Shown here: piece after piece, positions 11,501 through 24,193 of the stretch | Layout of the letters: each line of letters starts with the position of its first letter | Numbering within the stretch: the first letter of the stretch is position 1 | Assembly: GCA_001600175.1 (NCBI GenBank) | Contig: BCJC01000001.1 | Location: 310,001 to 374,000, forward strand | From: Erythrobasidium yunnanense | Taxonomy: Eukaryota; Basidiomycota; Cystobasidiomycetes; Erythrobasidiales; Erythrobasidiaceae | Reading direction: 5' to 3' | Length of the DNA: 64,000 nucleotides | Notes under the pieces: generated by a model | The model's database searches: none | What the model was told of the DNA's origin: nothing | Seen by the model: only the letters and a program-made list of their open reading frames with translations | Made by a program: the position numbers and the translations under genes

Positions 11501-12281
11501 GGCAGACAAAATCGATCTTTTCCTGCGCTGCACAAAAGCAGAGGGAGCTTTGTCAAGCTTGACGACACAGGCTGCTATAGAGAAGGAAGCTCTACTGGAT
11601 GCGCTTCAGGAGAGTCGACACACTGTGGATGATCTGCGTCAGCAACGAGAAGATCTTGTTGACGAGATAGAATCGATGAGAGTCACCACAGGCAGGCGCG
11701 ACCCTGAAACTGCCAGACAGATCGCCGAAATTGTTGAAGCAAGAGATACATGGCAAGCGAGAGCACAAGCTGCTGAAAGGGAGCTCGAAGCGTTGCGCCA
11801 GAGAAGCAAGGTTGCCGAAGAAGGCAGCCAAGCGAAGATCGACCAGCTCATGAAGCAGGTTGCGACTTTGCAGGAGCAAGTCGCAGCTCAAACAACAAAG
11901 CAAGCACGACCGATTTCGAAGTCAAATACTCCTTCTCTGCCAACTTTGGGGTCACGTTCGCGGTTGCCAGCCTCGGCCTCTTCACCTCGACTCCCCTCTT
12001 CGTCTCCAAAATCGGTGCTACCTTCTCGGGCATCTCCGTCCAACATCCGCACTCGCAATACCTCAGCAGGCAGCTCCACAGGCTTACCTGTGCTAGCAAG
12101 ACATGGTCGAGCTACTTCCACCGCATCCTCTGCTTTCGAGACCGACTTTGGCGACCATCTTCCCGCTGCATTGGATGGCTGGCCTGGTAACGACTCGCAA
12201 GACATATCATTACGATTAGACGAACAGACTGCACAATTTCTGCAGGACATAGAGCCGAATGAAATCGTTCTTCGGCGATGA
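8568..12281 (+). CDS. Large Ser-rich protein with C-terminal coiled coil
   Basis: Three exons (8568-10137, 10211-10565, 10622-12281) encode 1194 aa. The first 900 or so residues are low complexity, rich in Ser, Pro, Thr and Gln, with many R-x-x-S and S-P sites. That is typical of a scaffold regulated by phosphorylation. A short conserved-looking element, RWSIQEVEEAYKRMKGLSGM, lies at about residue 590. From about residue 910 a run of heptads rich in Glu, Gln, Arg and Leu (KIDLFLRCTKAEGAL.. to LQEQVAAQ) forms a coiled coil of about 130 residues. A Ser/Pro-rich segment and an acidic tail follow (QFLQDIEPNEIVLRR). I do not recognise the family. A cytoskeletal or polarity scaffold is possible but unproven. 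Confidence 0.75.
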
Positions 12282-12463
12282 TGAAATTTCAATGAACCGC
12301 TCTCTGGGATGATTTGTAGCTAGAAAGAGCTGTATCATAGCTCGTTGCATAGACAAGCATCAGTATCGCATGTACATAGAGTAGGATAGTCGTGGCGAGA
12401 ATAGGGGCATGAGCGTGCAAATTTGATGAAGGCTTTTCTCTCTCTTTCGCAAAGTCTGCAAAG

Positions 12464-14667
12464 ATGGTCAATACAGTTGTCGCCAGTCCCGAGTTGAAGA
12501 AGTTGAAGAAGCAAAAGAGCAAAGACGGCAAACTCAGCAAAGGAAAAGGCAAAGAGCGTCAGAAGCCAGCGGAGCCAGTCGCGAAGCCAGCAGAACAGGA
12601 GGAAGTCGCCAGCGCTGTCAATGGCGCTGATGAAGATGGTCTAATGGAGCCATACATCGAAGAAGAACATGCAGAGCCTGCTGCGCCGCGAAAGAGAGCT
12701 AGAAAAAACGAGGAAATTGCTATGGAAGAGCCAGCAGAGCCAGAGCAAGCTGTCGCATCTACATCCACTGCAAAGGAACTTCAAACAGAAGAAGACTCGC
12801 TGGCTGCGTTTGCGGCCGCTGCATCAGGCGAAACACCTGCTTCTGCGCCCGCGACCAAGTACAACGATGATTTCGCATCTCTGGATCTATCAGAGCAGAC
12901 GAACAATGCTATCAAGGAGTTTGGCTTTACGAAGATGACCGAGGTGCAGGCCAGATGTATTCCTCCACTTATGACGGGAAGAGATGTACTTGGAGCAGCG
13001 AAAACTGGATCTGGAAAGACGCTCGCTTTCCTTATTCCAGCAGTTGAGATGCTCAATAAGCTGAAATTCAAGCCTCGAAATGGTATGTTGCGGCCTTTCA
13101 CTAAGCCTACAAAAAGCTGATGCAGAACCATCGCAGGAACCGGTGTTATTGTCGTATCTCCCACAAGAGAGCTCGCGCTCCAGATCTTTGGAGTTACGAA
13201 AGACCTCTGCAAGCATCACAATCAGACATTCGCCATCGTGATGGGCGGGGCGAACCGAAAGGCAGAGGCTGAAAAGCTAGCCAAGGGAGTCAATTTGCTG
13301 GTCAGCACACCTGGAAGATTGCTAGATCATCTACAAAATACGAAGGGGTTCGTGTTCAAGAACCTGAAGGCTTTGATCATCGATGAAGCCGATAGAATCT
13401 TGGAGATCGGGTTCGAGGAAGAGATGCGGAAGATTATCAAGTTATTGCCTAGCGGTAAGGACAGTTGATGCAATCTACCTTGTGACCGTGCTAAACCTAT
13501 TCGTCTCAACAGAATCTCGCCAGACCATGCTCTTCTCGGCAACCCAGACGACCAAAGTTTCCGATCTGGCACGCATTTCACTGCGACCCGGTCCACTATA
13601 TATCAATGTCGATTCTCATCGCGACACAAGTACGGCGGAAGGCTTGGAACAAGGCTATGTCGTTTGCGAAGCGCAACATCGATTCCTTCTTCTGTTTACC
13701 TTCTTGCGGAAGAACCTCAAAAAGAAGGTCATTGTATTCTTCTCGAGCTGCGCTTCCGTCAAATACTACAGTGAACTCCTCAATTATATCGATGTTCCAG
13801 TTCTGGATCTGCATGTGGGTAGACACGCTCGAAGCGCAGTGTTATGTACTGATGCTTCTGTACTATACAGGGCAAACAAAAGCAGCAGAAGCGGACTACG
13901 ACCTTCTTCGAGTTCTGCAATGCAGACACTGGCATTCTCCTCTGCACAGATGTTGCAGCGCGAGGGCTGGATATCCCGAAAGTGGATTGGATTATTCAAT
14001 TTGATCCTCCCGATGACCCTCGCGACTACATTCACCGTGTCGGGCGGACAGCTCGAGCTGGCAAAAGTGGAAAGAGTCTGCTCTTCCTCTTGCCGTCCGA
14101 GCTTGGCTTCTTGAGGTTCTTGAAGATCGCCAAGGTGCCTTTGAACGAGTATACATTCCCTCTTGACAAGGTTGCCAACGTTCAAGGACAAGTAAGCAGA
14201 ATTGATGCCAGTCGGCATGAACGAGCTTCGGCTGATCTGGAATTCCTTTATAGCTTGAAAAGCTTATCACCAAGAACTACTATTTACACCAATCCGCGAA
14301 AGATGGCTTCCGGTCATACATCCAGGCCTATGCCTCATATTCGCTGAAGCGGATATTCAACGTCCATGACCTGGACCTTGCCAAAGTCGCGAAAGCATAC
14401 GGCTTCAGTGTTCCTCCAGCTGTCAATATACCTATTGGCACATCTACGAAGGGTGCGAAGCGCAAGAATCGTGACGATGATGGCGGTGATGGGCAGGAAG
14501 ACGATGAAGAGGAGGAAGGCCTGAAACGCCACGAAAGGCCAAAGATGGCGCGTAATGATAAGCGTAGAGACCAAGGGTCAGGAAGGCAGGGTGATAAGGA
14601 CTTTTACAGAGAGCAGAAGCGTCCCCAGGCGAATGGAGGATCGGCTTCTACGCAATGGAGTAGGTAG
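12464..14667 (+). CDS. HAS1: ATP-dependent RNA helicase HAS1 (DDX18 family)
   Basis: Nucleolar DEAD-box helicase needed for 18S and 60S rRNA processing and snoRNA release. Five exons (12464-13082, 13137-13454, 13513-13814, 13871-14191, 14254-14667) give 657 aa. After an acidic/basic N-terminal tail of about 140 residues come the Q motif, motif [11 protein letters not shown] (about 177-186), PTRELALQ, the family hallmark [19 protein letters not shown] (about 289-292), SAT, the HAS1-type [20 protein letters not shown] (made by a splice), ARGLD and [10 protein letters not shown]. The C-terminal domain carries the HAS1 signature [20 protein letters not shown] and FGFSVPP. The tail is Lys/Arg/Asp-rich. 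The GGAN and KQKQQKR motifs separate it from RRP3 and DBP paralogues. Confidence 0.93.
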
Positions 14668-14939
14668 TTGACGGAACGGTGCGTAGGTTGTAATACGTCC
14701 ATATTGTGATTGTTGTGACCCGCAAATCGGCTTTCGGTGCTATTCGTTCTTCTGCTTTGGTTGGCTCGCTATCGACTTGCATTGCGACCTTCATTCAGCC
14801 CACATGGCTTCCGTCACCCGTCAATGACCTCGCTTGAGCTCGCCTACTGCACATCAATCGTTCAGCGTCGGTAGATCGCGTCAACGTACCTTTGTACGGC
14901 CAGCAGCCTGCGCTTTGACAGCCAGGCTAGATTTCCATT

Positions 14940-17900
14940 ATGAACTACACGTCCGCGCGATACGATGGTCCTTGGAACGCGCAGACCCAGCATCAAGGCA
15001 GTAACATGGCTCGCTCTGGCGCTTTGAACGGCAGCACAAGTAGCGGAAGTGCCGCGAGCATTTCTGCCGTTACAAACCATTCAGCATCAAGCAGTCTGTC
15101 GTCGCTCAATGGCGATACAAGCAGTAGTAGCAGTACCAACATGGCTGGCGTGGGCTCGTCGAAGCACAACTACGATAGCTCTGGCGACTTCGATCGACCG
15201 CGGATGGGCGGCATCCTTCGCAATAATGCACCCCAATCACAAGTGAAGGGCGTAGCAAGTTCGCAGCAGCATCAGTATCAGCAGCCATACTCGCACAGGA
15301 AGGCGCAGAACTCGGACGACTACGAAAGGATAGCATATCCTCAGCATAATAACAGAAATCATCGCGCGATGGGGTCTATTGATGACAAGGACAGCTCTCT
15401 GGATCTACTACTTTCGCCTGGCTTAGCGCCCGTCGGCCCTATCTCACAGTCTTCTAGCAATTATAGCCAACATCCCTTCGCGCCGCCGCCTGCTCAACCG
15501 CCTCCTCCTCTTCCCCATGCTTCCAGTAGCAACCCTGTGCCTCAATACAGCAACCAATCCAACTCAAGTCTTGCCCGCCCTGCGCTGAATAGGAGTCAGA
15601 CTGCCGCCCCGGCAATGTCAGGTCCTTCCTTCGCGAAAGCGTTTCCATCGAAAGGCGCTGCAGGGTATCAGCAGCAGAGTAGTGGAGCTCCACTCTTCAC
15701 GCCAGGCCTGGAGGTGGGCGGTTACAATCTATCGCACCAGCAACAGCCGTCCTCCGAGCGGGCAGCTACTAGCAATCCAGCTGGTGGGCACTCCAATCCT
15801 CCGCCTGCCATTGCTCCTTCAGCTTTGCTAGACTTGGTTCTCAAGATGCGCGTAGACGATACGCCCAACCCACTACCTGCTGCAGCTTCTCCCATGGCTC
15901 GCTCGCATTCAGCCAATGCAGCAGTACGGTTGCAGCAAGCTGTGGTCACACAACAACACGCCAGAAACACGTCAACCGGCTCCAATAGAAGCGAAGACGA
16001 GTCTCAGGCTGGTGACTACAGGCCACAAGGCTTACAGCCGCCTCAGCACCCAGGCATGACACGGACAGCAAGCAGTAAAACAGTAACTGCGCCTTCAGTC
16101 GCCACAGGCTTGGAAACAGTAGACTTGTCACACCAGCGAATAGCGGAAATGCCAGAGGAGGTGATCCAGGTCTTGGAAGGCAGCGTGTCGAGGTAAGCTG
16201 CGCGGTCCTGTATTTACTTCACATGGTGCTGACGGCCTTGTCAGACTCGCACTCAGCTACAACTACTTGCTGACCCTGCCGGACTCGTTCGCAAAGCTGG
16301 GCTCCACACTTCGCTATCTCAACATTCGCCTGAACTTCATCTCTATCTTTCCACAAGCCGTATGTCCTCAGGAGTATTCATGATCTAGATGCCAGACTGA
16401 CCTTACCTGGTTTCACAACAGCTTACCGAAATGCCCTCCTTGGAGATCCTTGACATTAGTCGGAACAAGCTCAAACGCCTGCCAGTCCATCCAGGAAGCT
16501 TAAGAAACCTTCGCGTCTTCTCTATATCCAAGAACAGGATAAAACGCCTCCCGGCGTATATAGCTGACATGACCTTGTTGCGAGTCTTGAAGGTCGACCA
16601 TGTCAGTCGCTCAAATTACGCCGAGTAAGATGATCTGGGCTGAGATTGAACTCGCAGAATCCTTTGGAGTGGCCACCGAAAGAAGTAGTCGCGCAATCAA
16701 GCATCACTACCGCACCTTCACAAATAGGAAGGCGAGACGAATCGGGCTCGCGTCTTGACGAGGCGCAAGCCCTGCAACAATGGCTCAATCAGCTGCAAGC
16801 CTACATCCGAGAACATGCATGTACGGGCTGCCTGTATTGCTCTCAAGTTCCTCAGCTGATAGTTATTTGACTAGCCGAAGCACCCGCTACTCTCCAACCG
16901 CTTCTGCCATCGAGATCAGAAGACGTTCTGTTCGCATCCGTGCAAGGAAGTCAGGGTCGTACAGCAGCTGGGGTCGACAGCATTGCAGAGAAAGACAATG
17001 GCCGTGCAGGACCAACGATCTCGCCCGTGCAGCAGACAAGCATACCTACCGGCGCGAGTACAGTCACACCTCCTATAGAGCCTCTCGTCCCTACCAAGGC
17101 TACGCAAGCTGCCTCTACAACGGACCTGCCGCCCCTAGATATGGATGCAGCAAGAATGTCGCAGCATGGTCGGAACGCTTCCCACTCGCTAGCCTCTGGC
17201 ATAACACAAAAGCGTGCACTAAAATCGAAGAAGTCTCTTCCAGACTTACGGCAAAATCATGCTCAAATCCTAGATGAGCGCTTCAACGACGGTGACAGCT
17301 CCGGTCACGATCAGCAGTACGAGAAGGCAGGTCCCTCACCAAAATTGCGGATACCTACCAAACACAACAAGTCTCCTTCGTCTACATCTTCCGCTACCCC
17401 AAGTCCGGTCACGGCGAAACCTTCTTCAGGCCTTCCGACGCCTCCTCGCTCAGCTAGTAGTGACAAGATTCCTCCTCTTCCTCAGCTTAAGGCCTCAGAT
17501 TTTGCGAAGTCAGCTGCGTTGCGCAAGCAAGAAGAAGAGGAGTTGGACGCTCTGGCACCCCTACGAGATGCGCATCTGGCTCAACAGAAGCGGCATCTGG
17601 AAGGCAAATCGAACAATCAGCTTGCTCCTTCCGGTAGCATAGAGCGCGGAAGCAGTGGCGCCTATTTCAGGAGGCTTTCGATGCTTCCTGCTCTTACGAC
17701 TTCGAAGACCGTTCCTCTTGCTTTACTAGCCTTCATCGATGGTGTTCGTGGCCTTCTCTTCTCTTTATCTCAAATCTACTCTTCCTTGAAGCAATTCGTC
17801 GTCTTTCCTGCTCCGGACAGATTGCCTAGTGCTGTTTCTCGAACAATGGCATCCGCAGACGATGCTATGGGCTTCCTCATCGATGCTCTGGACCGCTTCG

Positions 17901-18403
17901 ATGCGTCAAGTAGGCGGAAAGCACCTGAGATCAGCGTAGTGCGGGAAGTACTGGAGACTTGCCGCGAGAATGTCAATGCGTTTGCAAAACTAGTCAACGT
18001 CATCAGCACAAACACAAAATCTCTGTTCGGACCATCTGCCGATGTGCGATATACAAGAACGCTCATACTAGCTCTGTACGGCGCTATGGGCGAGATCTCT
18101 AATTCCTGGTCGACGTTGGGACCTCTGAAGAACGATGTTATAGCATGGCTGGCTGGCGAAGAACATCCGCTGTCAGCAGCGGGTCCACTCAATATATCAC
18201 CTGGAACACCTCATTCGCCCTATGGCACTGGCATGCCTACCCCGACAAACGTTTCGCCAGTCATGAGCAGAGGTCAGGGCTCGCCTACATTTACAGGGCA
18301 AACTCCCCTTGGCAAGCAGCGAATGCCACCTGCGAACTCGAATGGCAAGGGTAGGAGACATGCAGGATCGTTTACGAATTACAATTCCCGCTTTGAGACA
18401 TAG
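14940..18403 (+). CDS. SOG2: RAM signalling network LRR protein SOG2
   Basis: SOG2 proteins act in the RAM pathway (Cbk1/NDR kinase), which controls polarised growth and cell separation. Five exons (14940-16192, 16245-16359, 16422-16601, 16658-16820, 16875-18403) give 1079 aa. The N-terminal 390 residues are Ser/Gln/Pro-rich. Residues of roughly 395-510 hold leucine-rich repeats (LETVDLSHQRIAEMP, LRYLNIRLNFISIFP, LEILDISRNKLKRLP, LRVFSISKNRIKRLP), with introns falling between repeat units. After a low-complexity linker with KKSLPDLRQNH, the conserved SOG2 region begins near residue 825 (SGAYFRRLSMLP, FIDGVRGLLFSLSQI) and continues as helices to about 1000. The tail is Gly/Ser/Pro-rich. Introns are 52-62 nt. 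Confidence 0.85.
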
Positions 18404-18464
18404 GTGGTAAGGCCAAAATAGCTGGATGCAATGGGATAATTTATTGCAAAGCCATGTACGACAA

Positions 18465-20476
<2,012 letters not shown>

Positions 20477-20710
20477 CGTGCTGTCGTATGCTGGATTCCG
20501 GATGCTGGCAAGAAAGAAACCCGATGTCAACTTCGATGTTTAGGGTGAACGGCACAACCTCTCCCATTCTCTTTCTAATGTCTGCGAACTAATCCTCTAT
20601 CGCAAGTCTGACGCGAAACCCCGCCTTGACACTCAAGGTCTGCCAGCTTGGACTGTATTCAGCAGTAACGCTGACCGTGTACTGACAAGCGATCGTGCTC
20701 GCACTATCCA

Positions 20711-22505
20711 ATGTCCCGCTCTCGTAGTCGGCCACGCTACTCCAGCTCCTCTGCCAGCTATACATCCAGCTCGTCCGATACCTCCCTCCCAAGCGACGAC
20801 CGTCGTACAGCTCGTGGAGCTTCGAGAACAAGCGGCAAGATGCAGAAGTCCTCTACGAAGGTCATTAGTCCCGAACAGCGACGCCAACTGGACATTCTGC
20901 GCAAAGAAGCGAAAGATATCCTGCTGGACATGTCTTGCGATCTGGCGAACCGCTATACGCGCAAGCCTAAAGTCTGGCTCGAGAAGCGCTTAAAGCGAGA
21001 GCTCCCTCCTGTATGCGACAGGTATGTGCTCGCTTCTGAAGCACTTGAATCTGCCTTCAAGCTGACACCTTACAAATAGGCACAGCCGCCGAGTAGCAGA
21101 GCAAGCAAAACAAGATAGGCATTCGAGCTCGTCTAGCGGTTCTGGTAGCTTATACGGCTCGGGAGGTAGCAGTTCCTACATCTCTTCCGACAGTGATGGC
21201 AGAGGGCCGCGAAGAAGTCCTTGTCCGCCGAGAGGTCCTGGTCCACATCGAGGTCAAAGGCTGCTGCTTGACCGTCCTTATCGAGATGAAAGACAGCCTT
21301 CGCCGTACGGAAAGACAAGACCTGCTTGGCAGCGAGTCTCAAGCTTTGACGAGGCGGTCGAGGATGCTAAGCGTGGACATCGCAGAGGAGAAATAGATTC
21401 TCTACCTCCTAACGCTGCACGCCTGCACAACGTTCACGAAACACCTGCCACTGGCAGCTCTGCGAACAAGCCAGACGATGCCCCAAACTCTGCTCCTAGA
21501 CTGCCTGATCTGATGCAAGTCTATTCTCGAAGGACGAGACGAGCTAAGCGAGTATCTAGCAAGAGCTCTGCAAGCTCTTCTTCCGCTTCTATCACTTCTA
21601 CCGCAAGCCTATCCAAGCCCCAAGCTTCTATCGTTCCTTCTGCTGCTCCGATAGCCTCTGAAGCTCAGCACGTGCCTGTACCGATCCATGCACGCATACG
21701 TACACCTTCTCCACAAGCTCCTCCTACGCACATCGTTCCGCCGTCTGCTCCGATCACAAAGCCGGATGAGGCACCAAAGACACGACCGCCGCGTCCCGAA
21801 TCTACATTATCAAAATCATCAGCTGCGCAGACTGAAGACTGGGTCTCGACATACAAAGCTTATCAACGCAGCCACCTATCCCACAGTGCTGCAAAAACAC
21901 CGTCTCCTCCAGCATCTGTAGCAGCATCTGATATCTCAAGCATGCCTCCGACGCCCAAATCCGATACTTATCGCTTTCCTTCCCCTATCCCTACTGCATC
22001 TGGAAGCGAAGGGTCGAAGAAAGTCCGTCCTAGGATCCAGCGGCAGGGAACTGCAGGCGAAGGACGGCCGTTGATAAGCGCGAATGAGCCGTGGTCCAGA
22101 AAACAGAGCGACGATGAGTCGCCCTATACGAATCTGCCAGAGGTAGTTCCGGGCTTCCAAGTGTCCTTCCCAGCATCTTCAGCAGCACCGGTAGTATCAG
22201 CACCAACAGCCAGTGATAGTAGGCCGACTTCGTCTTCCAGCCAAAACCCCTTCAAGACTCCATACCAAGGTCTATCAGGTCAGGAAGATATCCCTGAACC
22301 TTTGCGAGTAGGTCCCCGACCCACGGCCACTGCACCATTTACAGCTTCTAGACCTGGGTATGGTGGTAACGGTAGTCCAATCAGTCCACCTGGCTCGTCT
22401 CTTTCAAGTCAGGCACGCAGACCTGCATTCATGTTTGTCTCAGGCAGCAAGCGGCGTACGTATTCTCCCGGCGGCTCAGAGATCGATCGCAAGCGTGATG
22501 CTTAA
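20711..22505 (+). CDS. Unknown basic, Ser/Pro-rich protein
   Basis: Two exons (20711-21021 and 21080-22505) give 578 aa. The N-terminus is an RS-type stretch (MSRSRSRPRYSSSS). A compact helical region follows at about residues 50-110 (SPEQRRQLDILRKEAKDILL.. RYTRKPKVWLEKRLKREL), the only part likely to be folded. The rest is disordered: Gly/Ser/Arg-rich, then Pro/Ser/Ala-rich with SPSPP-type sites, ending in SEIDRKRDA. No family recognised. It diverges from SRP54 with 234 bp between the start codons, and its stop lies 22 bp from the stop of the next, converging gene. Confidence 0.65.
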
Positions 22506-22527
22506 GTCCAGTAATATCCCTTCGTTG

Positions 22528-23623
22528 TCAAGGACTGTCTTGGAATGCACCGTCTCGCCTCCTACTTGTACCACTCACTGCGCTCGCCCAGTCTTGGAAA
22601 CCCTGTTCGCTTGACCCGGAAGATGCCGATGCAGAAGAGGATGATTTCCTCCTTATGTACGAGAAAGGCTTTGCCGTGGACGGAGCAGGAGGTGATACGG
22701 ACGCTTCTTCTGCGATAGCGAGCAAGGAAGGCGTGCGTGAGAGAGCGGGAGATCGGATTGTCGGTGAACGAGCTGATAGAGGTGGTGTACGGTCGCCTGA
22801 ACCTGAGCCGGCGCGTCCATGGTGTCGCGTGGACGATTGATGGTGGTTTATGTTAAAAGAAGAAGGGAGGGGAGGCGCATCTGCATTTGCTGAGTCGCGC
22901 CGGAACAGCGTACTCGTAGGCCGCGATGACTGTCTTGAGGCATCCAGCGTAGACGACCCGTTCGTCTCTAATGCGAGCTTGGGCTTATATGTATTTGTAG
23001 TATGTCTGCTCGATATATTGGGCAAGACGAGTATGCGCTCAGAAGCCCCTTCTGCATCCTCTTCAGCAGGCAGTCTTCGAAAGCGCCTTGATCTTCCCGC
23101 TACGAGAGACAGTATAGCTTCTTCTTCTATCCTATCTTTCGAAGCTTGGAGGGTGCCTGCTATCCCTCTTGTCCTGCTTGTAGAATGCATGGAAAATTGG
23201 GGTAATTCATCGTCTCCAGCTTCATCATCGCTATCCCCTTCTAGGCCCATAGGTATTCCAGGCCTTCTATTCTCTGATACGGAATAGGAGCTATCGTCGA
23301 GTAAGCGTATGCGACCTCTTCCGAAAGCACGGTCGACGAGGTCTTGGAGAATACGCTGGATCTTGAGAGGTAGGAGATGGGTAATGTTGCGAAGGCATAG
23401 CCAGAGGACCAGAGCCATGAAGATAGTGAGGAGTGTGAGCCAAAGCCACGGTGGGAAGAAGCCAGATTCTTGAACGATGGAAGCTGGGCGTTGCATTAGC
23501 AGTGGACTAAGATGAGCCTTGATGTAGAAAATGCATACATATCGCATCTTCAGAGTCAGCTGTGGAAGATTGCCTGCCCATGACGAGGTGGGTTCCTCGA
23601 GCCAAGGCGTCGTTCAATTGCAT
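22528..23623 (-). CDS. Single-span membrane protein, unknown
   Basis: Two exons (23623-23539 and 23483-22528) give 346 aa. The start is the ATG opening MQLNDALARGTHLVMG; an acceptor-like gatag just upstream leaves open a further 5' exon. A strong hydrophobic segment at about residues 40-60 (PPWLWLTLLTIFMALVLWLCL) is followed by a basic, membrane-proximal helix (LPLKIQRILQDLVDRAFGRG). The remaining 250 residues are disordered, with acidic (DSDDEAGDDELP) and Ser/Arg-rich patches. With no cleavable signal evident, a type III/II anchor with a cytosolic tail is plausible. No family recognised. Confidence 0.65.
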
Positions 23624-24193
23624 TCGCAAGGCAGATATGTCCTATCGTAGTGTACAGAACAGCGTTGTAGGCCTTGCCATCTGAGGAATCATCGAGATCA
23701 AGTCAGATCAGGTCAAGCAGCAGTTTAAAGGCAAGAAAGGCGACGCTTTCAAGCCGGGCAGAGCATCAACGATGGGAACACCTTGAAGGCCTGAAAGTTT
23801 ATTATACATGTTCATGCAATCTCCACAATCATTACTACTTACTCGCTATGAACGCAGCTTCATTTCCTCTCGTCTATCATGCTGACGCTGCATGTACCGG
23901 TCAAGAAAGCTGCTTCCCCGACGTCTATCCCTCGCATGCGTATACTTGCATGTAATAGATGACTTGACTGATAGACTGAGTAGCTTCAGGTCGTGAGTTC
24001 TGCCAGCTGGCCCAGCTGATGAGCGGTCGAGCAGCCAACGTCGAGATCCTGCATGTCGATGTAGTCCGCACAGCATGACTTGATGTACTGTAGTTGTATG
24101 AATACAATTTCATCTAAGTTGAAGCTTCTTGCCTTTGCTTCTACTTCATCTGGCATCGGGTTAGGGTTGTGACAACTGATTTGTCAAGTTCAC
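23624..24193. other. Divergent promoter region
   Basis: 570 bp between the membrane-protein gene (minus) and the exchanger gene (plus). Only short chance frames are visible. No tRNA boxes or repeats recognised. It may hold an extra 5' exon of either gene. Confidence 0.4.

Noticed and set aside
12464-14667. Calling the DEAD-box gene RRP3 or another paralogue
   Set aside because: [30 protein letters not shown] and the [13 protein letters not shown]-terminal motif are specific to HAS1/DDX18.
16780-17277. Plus-strand ORFs overlapping SOG2 exon 5
   Set aside because: Arg/Ser/Tyr-rich out-of-frame readings with no start context. SOG2 continues through this DNA in another frame.
23624-24193. tRNA or other small RNA genes in this and other long intergenic gaps
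   Set aside because: I looked for A- and B-box pairs and cloverleaf ends by eye, and found only isolated ggttcga-like matches (for example near 2731) without a matching partner stem.
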